From positions 47,055 to 111,054 of the IMG/VR virus record IMGVR_UViG_3300036799_000043: DNA of 64,000 bases. One strand, given 5' to 3'. The notes beneath the pieces are model-generated. The model had not been told where the DNA came from. It saw only the letters and a program-made list of their open reading frames with translations, and made no database searches. This document shows, piece by piece, positions 23,776 through 31,285 of this stretch (its first letter is position 1; each line of letters starts with the position of its first letter). The translations under genes and the position numbers were made by a program. This DNA comes from a virus.

Positions 23776-23931
23776 TCAGACCCACGTGAAGATCAGCGCG
23801 ACAGCATCAGCGAGCAACGAAAACGTGCCGCTGATAAGCCGACCGATCAGACTGAGCGTCATGCGCGGTGAGAAGATCAAGCCAGCGACAAGTACTGCCG
23901 CGATGCCGATCAGAGTGATTGTCTGCTCCAT
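23776..23931 (-). CDS. small membrane protein of the T4SS-like operon
   Basis: 51 residues from the ATG at 23931, seven bases after AGGAGG, which decides this start over an upstream ATG. Two hydrophobic helices (LIGIAAVLVAGLIF and LADAVALIFTWV) joined by a short polar turn. Size and position fit a minor T4SS subunit, but no family assigned. Confidence 0.6.
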   Translation of the reverse strand: MEQTITLIGIAAVLVAGLIFSPRMTLSLIGRLISGTFSLLADAVALIFTWV

Positions 23932-23960
23932 ACTGCCACCTCCTTTCAACGTAGATGCCA

Positions 23961-24368
23961 TTACTCTACAGCATCCATTGGCTCGTGCAGAGTAGGCAGA
24001 TCGGGACCATGCCTGAATAGCCCTCTAGCAAGGCCGTAACGCACTGCGCGCTCGACAAGCACTGCTAGCGAGTACGCGGCGAAGTACAGCAGCAGAGCGG
24101 CGGCGACGAGCGCTCCCACCGCAACCTGCTGCGTTAGCTCGACAACGTGTGGGTCTGCGTTGATTGTCGGTGAGCCGTACATCGCTCGCCAGAGAACTGG
24201 GAACTGTGTCGGCAGTAGCGTCGTGAGCAGCGCGCAGATGATGACGTGTCTCGCCATTTTCGTGCGATTGAACTTGAATATAGCGGTGATGAGTAAGCCG
24301 GCTGACAGCCAGACGGCGACACCAAACACGAACCAATCGAGAAAATATGCCGAGTCAGACTTGAGCAT
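23961..24368 (-). CDS. three-helix membrane protein of the T4SS-like operon
   Basis: 135 residues with transmembrane segments at about 10-30, 43-60 and 83-110, and a basic then acidic tail. Shares one base with the VirB4-like stop, so translation is coupled. No motif of VirB8 or VirB6 is seen. Confidence 0.6.
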   Translation of the reverse strand: MLKSDSAYFLDWFVFGVAVWLSAGLLITAIFKFNRTKMARHVIICALLTTLLPTQFPVLWRAMYGSPTINADPHVVELTQQVAVGALVAAALLLYFAAYSLAVLVERAVRYGLARGLFRHGPDLPTLHEPMDAVE

Positions 24369-26629
24369 CAGGCAGCCACCATTTCAACGCGACGCGCGCG
24401 TTTTTCGTCTGGGTCTGTCGTGTACAGCGTTTGCTCCTCGGGGCACGCTTCAATTTTGAAGCTGACGACTCGTCGACCAATGCGCATGACCGCGTTGCGT
24501 ACACGAGCGGCGTCAGTGTCCCCAGGGTTCGGCTGGAATTTCATGACCTCAGCGCTCGCAGCGTCTCCCAACTGCAGCGCAGCAACGATGCTCGCGACTT
24601 CGTTCGGTGCCTGCGCGAGCACGATGAGCACTGGCGACATGCTGATTGCCTTGCGCGTTTGTTCGTTCTTGAGAAAGTCCCAGGCTTCTTGCGACGCGAA
24701 GACGCCAACAATGTTCGCGTTACGCCCTTGCGTCGCGACGCGCTCGATAAAGTCGCGTCCCGCGTGTGTCTTGGCGAGTACGTTCGCCTCGTCACAGCCG
24801 AAGATACGTGGTGTCAGTGAGTCAAGCTGTCGCGCCCACTCGTACTCAGCGATATACGCGAGCGCTTCTGCCTGCTGCTGCTGATTGAGACTTGCCAAGT
24901 TGTAGCAAATAGCGTCACTCTCGACGTATGGGATGTCCAGCGGGTCAGTGACGACGATGTAGTCTCCGCCGCATGCGCGCATTAGCGGCCAATAGTCGCC
25001 GTGCTTTCTCTCGCTCAGATGCGGCTTGAGATCGATCAGCGTGAACGGCAGCCCAGAGCGCACGATGAGCATCTGGATTAGAAACGTCTTGCCAGCGCCA
25101 GTCGCGCCCAGCATCGCGATCATCTTTGCGTATAGCGCTTTGTCTTCGATGTCGAGCATGACGACTTCTTGTGCGCCGCGCGCAGTGCCGAGCACGAAGC
25201 CGTTATTGCGCAGGCCAGACTGCCCGAATGGATGCACTGCAGCAACAGTCTCGCCGAGGTATGGTCGTGTCGGTCCCAATGGCGGTAAGCCGCCGATCGG
25301 CAGCGTTGCCCAGCGCCCCTGCATGTGCTCGAAGGTTGCTTCGCGAAAGATCGCATTTGCTTTGCGTAGACGGTTCTTGACACGCGGTGCGAACGCTTTT
25401 GGCATTGTCAGCGCGAGTGTCACGCGCTGCACGCTGTCCTCGTTGCGCTTGAGCTTCGCCTCGACGTACTGCAGATCAGCGAGCGCGTCGCGATGCTCTG
25501 TTGCTGCGGTTGGAAGCATGCACGCGCCTTCAAACCACTCCATGATCTTCGTCACCCACGCTGCGTCGTCAGGCTCGAAGAACAGACCAATATCAACTGG
25601 CAGTCCAGACACGATGTACATGATCCACGCGACGACGACGTTACGTGGAAAGTAGCGCACGACGATTGTCACCCAGTCCGTGTTGTCGATACCAAAGCTC
25701 GTCGTCGAGTGCGGGAAGTACTTACGTGTGCCGAGCACGCTGTCGAGAATGTCGTGCATCTCGTCGAGCTTCGTTTCGCGCACTTGCAGTCCAGCGTCAG
25801 TCAGCGCGCCAGTCACATCGCGCACGTGCTCGACGAGCTTGTCAGCAGACGGTGCTGAGCACACGACGACGATTCGGCGACGAGTGAGCGCTACTGCACG
25901 CTGACGCATCCAGCGCTCGATAGCAGCGCGCAGAAACGCGAAGCGACTGCCTACTGGAGGCATTGTGTGCTCGACGAGCCAGTCAGGGTCTTCTGGTCGA
26001 CACTGCGCGACGATCTGCACTGGGTACGTTGTCGCCTTGATACCAGCAGTAAAGCCTGCCCAGCGTGACGCTCTGTCGCTGTCGGTCATAAGCTCGATAG
26101 CGCCTTGTGCGTCGACTGGAATCATCATGCGGTGCGGTACATGATGCTCCCAGTACGTAGTCTTCCAGGGCGTGTGCTGCATGATGCGCCAGAACGGTGG
26201 TTCGCGTACGAACGTGAGCGACTCGCCCTGCAGTCGCATGCGCAGCATCTTCTCCGCATCGACTGGGAAATAGGTCGCACCGCGTGGGTCGTCGTACACG
26301 TCATACACGGCGTCGCTGCGTAGAAACCAGTGCTTGAGCGCAACGAACAGCCATAGGTGCATCCAGCGACCGCCGGGATGCACGATCACGAACGACATGC
26401 CGAGTGTCAGCACAACGACACGCGCGAGCATCATTGGCGAGATCAGCGTGCCCTCCTGAAACGGCGTATCGTCGAGATGTATCCAATTGTCGAGGCCGAA
26501 CGTCAGCCCGACAGTCAACAGGGTGGCAGCTACCTGCCACCCTGTTGCATCGAACGGTTTGCGAAGCGGTATCCAGGGCGGGTCGTCACCGAGACGCACT
26601 GGAACATAGCACTCATCGGCGCGCATCAT
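24368..26629 (-). CDS. PrgI/VirB4-like conjugation ATPase
   Basis: 753 residues. N-terminus: hydrophobic segments (about 32-48 and 66-98) like a PrgI/VirB3-type anchor fused to the ATPase, then a long VirB4-like N-domain. ATPase: Walker A GATGAGKT (508-515), Walker B IFGCDEAN (609-616), a TQGRNANIVGVFASQ sensor segment and the RKAISMSPVLIVLAQ stretch typical of TraC/VirB4. It powers assembly or substrate transfer in type IV secretion. A length near 750 and the PrgI-like head match Gram-positive systems. Confidence 0.85.
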   Translation of the reverse strand: MMRADECYVPVRLGDDPPWIPLRKPFDATGWQVAATLLTVGLTFGLDNWIHLDDTPFQEGTLISPMMLARVVVLTLGMSFVIVHPGGRWMHLWLFVALKHWFLRSDAVYDVYDDPRGATYFPVDAEKMLRMRLQGESLTFVREPPFWRIMQHTPWKTTYWEHHVPHRMMIPVDAQGAIELMTDSDRASRWAGFTAGIKATTYPVQIVAQCRPEDPDWLVEHTMPPVGSRFAFLRAAIERWMRQRAVALTRRRIVVVCSAPSADKLVEHVRDVTGALTDAGLQVRETKLDEMHDILDSVLGTRKYFPHSTTSFGIDNTDWVTIVVRYFPRNVVVAWIMYIVSGLPVDIGLFFEPDDAAWVTKIMEWFEGACMLPTAATEHRDALADLQYVEAKLKRNEDSVQRVTLALTMPKAFAPRVKNRLRKANAIFREATFEHMQGRWATLPIGGLPPLGPTRPYLGETVAAVHPFGQSGLRNNGFVLGTARGAQEVVMLDIEDKALYAKMIAMLGATGAGKTFLIQMLIVRSGLPFTLIDLKPHLSERKHGDYWPLMRACGGDYIVVTDPLDIPYVESDAICYNLASLNQQQQAEALAYIAEYEWARQLDSLTPRIFGCDEANVLAKTHAGRDFIERVATQGRNANIVGVFASQEAWDFLKNEQTRKAISMSPVLIVLAQAPNEVASIVAALQLGDAASAEVMKFQPNPGDTDAARVRNAVMRIGRRVVSFKIEACPEEQTLYTTDPDEKRARRVEMVAA

Positions 26630-26630
26630 G

Positions 26631-26879
26631 TCAGTGCGGCATCGAGACGGTCTGTACGCCGCCGACAGCTTTGAGTAGCAGATTGAACACGTCGTTTGGA
26701 CGCACGATGAAAATCAGCGCGAGCACAAGGCTACCGATCTCCGTCAGCGCGAAGGCGAAGCCCTTGGCGCCGCCCGTTGCGACTTTGTAGCCGAGCAGCA
26801 GCAGCATGACGACGATGATGGCAATGCCGACAAGCTGCAGTGTTCCGGCAAAATTGATAACGGCACTTTCTGGTTGCAT
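26631..26879 (-). CDS. VirB2/TrbC-like two-helix membrane protein
   Basis: 82 residues, two transmembrane helices (about 13-30 and 43-60) with a glycine-rich basic loop (GYKVATGGAKG) between, the layout of VirB2-type pilins and small T4SS channel subunits. No cleavable signal peptide. Directly upstream of the VirB4-like gene, the usual gene order. Confidence 0.65.
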   Translation of the reverse strand: MQPESAVINFAGTLQLVGIAIIVVMLLLLGYKVATGGAKGFAFALTEIGSLVLALIFIVRPNDVFNLLLKAVGGVQTVSMPH

Positions 26880-26937
26880 CGTTTGTTATCTCCAGAACGC
26901 TCGTACGAGCAGGGCGAATGTAGACGCGAAGTACCTC

Positions 26938-27264
26938 CTACTCCTCATTGGGAATTTCAGCGCTGACATCGCAGCGCTCGTCGTTTGCGAAGCACGGCGT
27001 ATCGCTCATCTTTGCGAGCACGTGCACAGTGCATTGCGGTGTGTCGTCGTCGATAGGCGTCAGCACGACCCAATTAGGGTCGTCAGAGAGCCACACCGTG
27101 ACGTTTTCGTACGTCGTGAAGTCAGCGCAGCCGCCCGGCGCCTCAGCGCGATAGCGACCGTCAGTCAGCGCTAGACCAAAGCGCGTTGCGTCGACCGTGT
27201 CGGGCGTCGTGTAGCCCGTAGTCGGGAACAAGCTCTGCGCGAGTAGCAGTAAGGCGAAGATCAT
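26938..27264 (-). CDS. secreted small protein of the T4SS-like operon
   Basis: 108 residues. Residues 1-17 look like a signal peptide. The exported part is acidic and contains four cysteines (in GGCADF, PQCTV, TPCFAN, ERCDV) that could form two disulfides. ATGA-coupled to the lysozyme gene. No homologue recognised. Confidence 0.6.
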   Translation of the reverse strand: MIFALLLLAQSLFPTTGYTTPDTVDATRFGLALTDGRYRAEAPGGCADFTTYENVTVWLSDDPNWVVLTPIDDDTPQCTVHVLAKMSDTPCFANDERCDVSAEIPNEE

Positions 27265-28253
27265 GGGCGTGCGAAGCGTGGGTTATGACTCGCGTAGAAA
27301 CCAGTGAAAATGTCGTTGATCTGCACGTGCGTACCTCCTGCATCGATCATTTTTCCGTTTCCAATGTACATACCTTCGTGAGTCGGATTGGCACCGCAGT
27401 CAGTGCACGTGTTGTCGAAAAATACGATATCGCCAGGTACGATCTGCTCGCGCGTGAGTGGCGTTGCCCAGAGAATCTGCTGTGTCGTCACACGTGGTGC
27501 GCTGATGTGCTCGTGAGCAAGCACGTTCTGCACGAAGCACGAGCAGTCGATGCCGTTACGTGAGCAGCCACCGAACAGATACGGCACGCCCAGCCACGAC
27601 GCTGCGTAGTCGAGCGCGTCGGCGAACCACGCGTTTGGATGCGCCTGTGCGACAGCGAGTGCGGCTTGTGACATGAACGCGAGATACGCGCCAGTGTGAT
27701 TCGGCCCACACGACACCGCGTACGTGAACCACGGGCAAAAGCCATGCTGCGCGAGCACAAATGCCGCATGCGCGTTGACTGCCGGAGTCTTGAGCGCGTC
27801 GACGCCACCGAACTGGGCTGCGTTGCGGTCGTTTATTTGCCATAGGCCAGTGTCGACACTCCCGTCGTTATTGTGGTGTTGCAGCGCGGGATCGCCGTCG
27901 TGATTCTCAGCGAGTGAGACTGCGACAGCTTCAATCAGTGCGTCACCAGTGAAGCCAGCTTGCTCCGCGAGCACAGCGCGCTCGACGACACTGGTGATGC
28001 CTGATGAGCCTGCAGCGATCACGACGGGATTGCCATTGATCGCGACATCGTTGCCTGTGCGCGTGACAAATTGCGGCCCAAACTGCGAAGCAGCCCACCA
28101 CTGGCCCCACGGCTGAGCGAATATCGATTGCGTCACACCAGCCGTCTCGACGAAGACGAAGCAGGCAATACCAGCGAGCAGATACAGCGCGTAACGCACG
28201 ATCTCATCGCCAAAGAAGAACGCGACGACAGAGCGAACAGCGGCGAGCATCAA
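27261..28253 (-). CDS. VirB1/CwlT-like lysozyme plus NlpC/P60 endopeptidase
   Basis: 330 residues. Membrane anchor at about 21-36. Domain 1 (about 85-205) is a lysozyme/transglycosylase fold: catalytic Glu116 in SLAENHDGD and the substrate loop DTGLWQIN (134-141). Domain 2 (215-330) is NlpC/P60: Cys237 in GIDCSCFVQ and His292 in THEGMYIGNGKMI. This bifunctional arrangement is that of CwlT of ICEBs1 and other Gram-positive conjugation hydrolases, which open the peptidoglycan for the channel. A phage endolysin is the alternative, but the operon and the anchor favour T4SS. Confidence 0.85.
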   Translation of the reverse strand: MMLAAVRSVVAFFFGDEIVRYALYLLAGIACFVFVETAGVTQSIFAQPWGQWWAASQFGPQFVTRTGNDVAINGNPVVIAAGSSGITSVVERAVLAEQAGFTGDALIEAVAVSLAENHDGDPALQHHNNDGSVDTGLWQINDRNAAQFGGVDALKTPAVNAHAAFVLAQHGFCPWFTYAVSCGPNHTGAYLAFMSQAALAVAQAHPNAWFADALDYAASWLGVPYLFGGCSRNGIDCSCFVQNVLAHEHISAPRVTTQQILWATPLTREQIVPGDIVFFDNTCTDCGANPTHEGMYIGNGKMIDAGGTHVQINDIFTGFYASHNPRFARP

Positions 28254-29473
28254 GCGGCTCCGTAGGCGGGTCTGTACGGGCGATTCGTTGCGGCAGAGCC
28301 AATACCAGTACCGTTGTAGCTACCCATCTGCTGTATCGGGTTGTGCGTTACGCCAGACGCAACTGCGCCTCCTGTCGTGCGAAACGAATTGACGCCCTGC
28401 TGAGCACGTCGAAACAGGAACATAAGTCCAGCTAGCCCGAACATGCTGCCAGCGCCGAGTCCCATCGGAGCGAAGATCGTCACGGCTTTGATCGCCATGA
28501 ACAGCACAGCGAGCTTGACGAGCACGGTCGCACCACTGTCAACGCCGTTGAAAAAGGTAAGTACGCTCGACGCGATGCTCAGACAGATGACGACGATTGG
28601 CTGGCCGAACAGCCAACCGAAGAACGAACGAAAGAGCAGCACGCCGTAGCTGCGCGTGACAGAGAACGCGAACAGCACACCTGAGATTGGCATGACTGTC
28701 GTCGTCAGAATCAACACGCCATCGCGCACGATCATCTTGACTTCGAGGATGAGCAGCACAATGGCGTAAATGAGACTCGTCAGCATACTTGAGAAGAACG
28801 TTGCGGGCACGCCGATGATGCCAGGGGGGCCCTCAGGCTGAGTGACACCTGGAATCTGCGGCTGAGGCGGCATCGTCAGTGAGTCCGCAGAGAACGTCAT
28901 GAGCGATGGATCGCCAAACTGAGCGCTGAGCGCGTTGCAGATGTCGACGCTGTGTATCGCGATGCTGTCGCTAAACATTGCGATGAGAAAGCCAACAACC
29001 ATGATTGGTAACAACTGCTGCATAGAAGTCGTACCCATCAGATTGCCAAACGCAAGCTGCACACCGACGTACACGATGCCGAGCAGAAACAGTGACAGGG
29101 CGACGAGACGCGCGACACCTCTGAGCTTTGCTGCGGTGTCGACGTTGATGAGATTCCACGGCGTGTTCGTGAAAATGTTCGGCCCTTTGAGCATCGCAGA
29201 CGCCATGTTGACGGGTACGCTCGCGTGATCGAACTCAGTATTTGCGACGAGAAAGTCCATCATGCCGACTGTTGCTTTGGGATCAGGCGATGGCGGTGTG
29301 ATGTTGACTGTCACGTTCGCGGGTGCAGACGGCGCCGGGTTTTGCACGATTGGATTGCCCGATCCAGGTGCAGGAATCGGCACGGGTTCGATGCCTGCTG
29401 GCGCAGCATTTGCAATAAGAGTCGTCAGAGTAAACGCGCAGATTGCAAGTGGCAATGCCATTCGACATTTCAT
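28250..29473 (-). CDS. VirB6-like polytopic membrane protein
   Basis: 407 residues; the ATG at 29473 is chosen because it gives a signal peptide (MALPLAICAFTLTTLIANA). A Pro-rich linker follows (PVPIPAPGSGNP), then about six transmembrane helices between residues 130 and 370 (LVALSLFLLGIVYVGVQLAF, MVVGFLIAMF, LIYAIVLLILE and others), then a polar tail with Gly/Asn/Thr. This is the VirB6/TrbL-like channel layout of Gram-positive T4SS. First gene of the minus-strand operon. Confidence 0.7.
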   Translation of the reverse strand: MKCRMALPLAICAFTLTTLIANAAPAGIEPVPIPAPGSGNPIVQNPAPSAPANVTVNITPPSPDPKATVGMMDFLVANTEFDHASVPVNMASAMLKGPNIFTNTPWNLINVDTAAKLRGVARLVALSLFLLGIVYVGVQLAFGNLMGTTSMQQLLPIMVVGFLIAMFSDSIAIHSVDICNALSAQFGDPSLMTFSADSLTMPPQPQIPGVTQPEGPPGIIGVPATFFSSMLTSLIYAIVLLILEVKMIVRDGVLILTTTVMPISGVLFAFSVTRSYGVLLFRSFFGWLFGQPIVVICLSIASSVLTFFNGVDSGATVLVKLAVLFMAIKAVTIFAPMGLGAGSMFGLAGLMFLFRRAQQGVNSFRTTGGAVASGVTHNPIQQMGSYNGTGIGSAATNRPYRPAYGAA

Positions 29474-29548
29474 GGTCGAGAAGTGTACACGCCGATGCGC
29501 CGTATTACTACGCAAACATCGGCAATACACACGTGTTACTCTCGCGGC

Positions 29549-29731
29549 GTGACGAGTGGCGATGGACTGCTGACCGTGCATGAGGTTGCTCAGCGCTTGA
29601 GAACGTCAGACGAGACAATCAGACGTTGGCTACGTAAGCGGCGTATACGCGGGACGAAGTTGTCGGCCAGAGGTAGATCAGGCTGGCGTGTGACAGAAAG
29701 CGAGCTACGACGAGTGCTAAGCTCTGACTGA
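29549..29731 (+). CDS. excisionase/MerR-type helix-turn-helix protein
   Basis: 60 residues. LLTVHEVAQRLRTSDETIRRWLR (7-29) is a winged helix-turn-helix of the HTH_17/excisionase type; RGTKL and GWRV form the wing. GTG at 29549 lies 6 bases after an extended -10 (TGTTACTCT), so probably leaderless. Transcribed divergently from the T4SS operon (75-base gap) and next to a long inverted repeat: it could be the regulator of that operon or a recombination directionality factor. Confidence 0.75.
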   Translation: MTSGDGLLTVHEVAQRLRTSDETIRRWLRKRRIRGTKLSARGRSGWRVTESELRRVLSSD

Positions 29732-29777
29732 CTGTCGAGGGGGTGAGCCACATGTGAGCGCATGCTGAGCAGTTTGC

Positions 29778-29856
29778 AACGACACTGCGCTAGCGACTCA
29801 ATCGCCCTCTAGGCATGCGGTGTGACGAGTCCACTTCGGTCAAGCGCAGTGTCGTT
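29778..29856. repeat. 14-bp perfect inverted repeat with 51-base loop
   Basis: Arms AACGACACTGCGCT (29778-29791) and AGCGCAGTGTCGTT (29843-29856). The loop has its own GACTC/GAGTC pairing. It ends in a short T-run, so it may terminate the HTH gene, but the long loop and arm length also fit a structured RNA, an origin of transfer or an attachment site. It lies in a 188-base gene-free gap. Confidence 0.6.
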
Positions 29857-29881
29857 TTAGGTCACAAAAGTGGCGAAAGTA

Positions 29882-29910
29882 TTGCGCTCTAGTATTCAGT
29901 CGTGCATACT
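29882..29910 (+). promoter_or_regulatory. early-type promoter (copy 11) with upstream box
   Basis: TTGCGC 29882-29887, 17 bp, CATACT 29905-29910; the box is degenerate (CAGTCGTG). GTCACAAAAGTGGCGAAAG at 29861-29879. ATG after 9 bases. Confidence 0.75.
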
Positions 29911-29919
29911 GAGAGAGTC

Positions 29920-30300
29920 ATGAGCACAGCACGCGACAAAGCCCGCGCAGAACTCGCAGAGTATCTCAAGGGCAGCAAGCACGAGATCGCCAATCCTCTC
30001 GCAGAGCCAACACTCGAACAGCGCGCGATGCGCGCACAGTCGATGCTCAGTTTCGTGTCAGGCGTTGCAGTGCGCTTCGCAAGCAACGTCGACACGACAG
30101 ATCGCTACACGCGCTCGCTCGTCGAGCGCACTGAGCGCGACATTCGCGACATCCGCGATCTGTACAAGAGCGAGCTTGGCGAGTGCCGACGCTGCAAGCA
30201 TGCACTCGTCGGCGAGATCGTCGAGATTGTGTCTGGCGTGACTGCAAGTCGTTTCTACGCGCATCTCGATTGCGTCGAAGACGGCGACGAGCTTGCGTAA
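29920..30300 (+). CDS. zinc-finger hypothetical protein, 126 aa
   Basis: Starts MSTARDKARAEL. Helical N-terminal two thirds; C-terminal CRRCKHALVGE ... H-x2-C (HLDC) gives one zinc site. The stop is followed directly by the AACAGATGTCACA box. Confidence 0.6.
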   Translation: MSTARDKARAELAEYLKGSKHEIANPLAEPTLEQRAMRAQSMLSFVSGVAVRFASNVDTTDRYTRSLVERTERDIRDIRDLYKSELGECRRCKHALVGEIVEIVSGVTASRFYAHLDCVEDGDELA

Positions 30301-30326
30301 CAGATGTCACAACACTGGCTAAATGC

Positions 30327-30356
30327 TTGCGATTGCGCTCTACAGTGCTGTATATT
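30327..30356 (+). promoter_or_regulatory. early-type promoter (copy 12) with upstream box
   Basis: TTGCGA 30327-30332, 18 bp with ACAGTGCTG, TATATT 30351-30356. GTCACA at 30306-30311. ATG after 9 bases. Confidence 0.8.
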
Positions 30357-30365
30357 GAAAGAGTC

Positions 30366-30584
30366 ATGAACACGACAGCAGCGACGACGACGAAGCTCGG
30401 CAGCGACATTCGCAGCGGCGACATTCTCGTAAACAACTGGAACTCAGATCGACTGCCAGTCTCGATTGTGAAGTCGAGCGAATCACTGCAGATCAAGGGC
30501 GTCGTCGCTGTCGCGGGCATTGCGACGCATGCACAGCGCATGTACATCTGGGCTGCTCGCGAATACACAGTACTCGCCAAGTAA
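30366..30584 (+). CDS. hypothetical protein, 72 aa
   Basis: Starts MNTTAATTTKL. Small beta-barrel-like sequence (IRSGDILVNNW, LPVSIVKSS, IKGVVAVAGIA). Unknown. Confidence 0.6.
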   Translation: MNTTAATTTKLGSDIRSGDILVNNWNSDRLPVSIVKSSESLQIKGVVAVAGIATHAQRMYIWAAREYTVLAK

Positions 30585-30607
30585 CACACGACAGGAGACA
30601 CTCTCTG

Positions 30608-30850
30608 ATGACTTTTAGCATTGACCAATTCACGTACAGCAGCGAACGTCGCATGCTCGTTGCCGAAGCGAGCGACCTTCGACTCAGCAGCACTCCTCGC
30701 GAATTCGATGTAGTCGGCCGCACTCGCACTGTGCGCTTTGTGCTCACCGGCCAGAACTACGATGCACAAGGCGACGATACTGTCGCTTGGATCTACTCGA
30801 CGTACGACAACGTGCGACACACTGTCAGCGTGCACATTCTCAATGACTGA
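30608..30850 (+). CDS. hypothetical protein, 80 aa
   Basis: ATG preceded by AGGAGA in a CACGACAGGAGACAC leader. Beta-rich (TFSIDQFTYS, RTVRFVLTG, TVSVHIL). Overlaps the next gene by 8 bases. Confidence 0.6.
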   Translation: MTFSIDQFTYSSERRMLVAEASDLRLSSTPREFDVVGRTRTVRFVLTGQNYDAQGDDTVAWIYSTYDNVRHTVSVHILND

Positions 30851-31046
30851 CATAGATTTCAGCCAGTGGACAACTGCGCAGCTTCGTGCTGCTGAGCACC
30901 TCGCCAAGTCGTCAGCACACGGCGCAGCACTGCTCGCAGAGATCAAACGACGCGAAGTAGCGGGCACGCTCGACGACGGCTCTGAGCAGCGTGTACGCGA
31001 CTTTCTGCAGCGCAACAGACGCAGACGCGTCAGTCGCGAGCGCTAA
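30843..31046 (+). CDS. basic helical protein, 67 aa
   Basis: Helical (TAQLRAAEHLAKSSAHGAALL) with an Arg-rich C-terminus (QRNRRRRVSRER) suited to nucleic-acid binding. Followed by a strong terminator. Confidence 0.6.
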   Translation: MTDIDFSQWTTAQLRAAEHLAKSSAHGAALLAEIKRREVAGTLDDGSEQRVRDFLQRNRRRRVSRER

Positions 31047-31050
31047 GTAC

Positions 31051-31078
31051 GAAAGCTCCCGCAAGGGAGCTTTTTTTG
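31051..31078 (+). terminator. strong intrinsic terminator
   Basis: 9-bp stem AAAGCTCCC (31052-31060), GCAA loop, GGGAGCTTT (31065-31073), then T-run. The clearest terminator in the window. Confidence 0.95.
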
Positions 31079-31104
31079 TTGCTCGTCGAGCAGCTACAGT
31101 CGTG

Positions 31105-31110
31105 TATACT
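31105..31110 (+). promoter_or_regulatory. early-type promoter remnant (copy 13)
   Basis: TATACT 31105-31110 preceded by ACAGTCGTG, a degenerate box; the -35 is poor. ATG 7 bases downstream keeps the leaderless spacing. Confidence 0.55.
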
Positions 31111-31117
31111 GAGCGCG

Positions 31118-31285
31118 ATGACAACTCTCGATCAGCGCAGATGTGCTGTGTGCTCGCGAAAGCTCGCAGCGACACACGACGCCAATGAGCCCTTGTGCGC
31201 GACGTGCGCCGAGCTATCGCCAGAGTTTGTCGCGATGAGCGCAAAGCTTGCTGCTCAGCGTGGCATTCCATTTGACGACGAGTAA
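31118..31285 (+). CDS. zinc-ribbon microprotein, 55 aa
   Basis: CAVC-x-R-K then CATC, a minimal zinc ribbon, followed by a helix. Start fixed by the -10 spacing. Ends directly before the next ATG. Confidence 0.65.
   Translation: MTTLDQRRCAVCSRKLAATHDANEPLCATCAELSPEFVAMSAKLAAQRGIPFDDE

Noticed and set aside
25026-25655. 209-codon plus-strand frame opposite the VirB4-like gene
   Set aside because: Low-complexity Ser/Arg/Ala composition; the minus-strand ATPase has complete Walker motifs.
29549-29919. Integration site with integrase
   Set aside because: An excisionase-like HTH is present but no integrase or recombinase gene is in the window, so lysogeny cannot be claimed.
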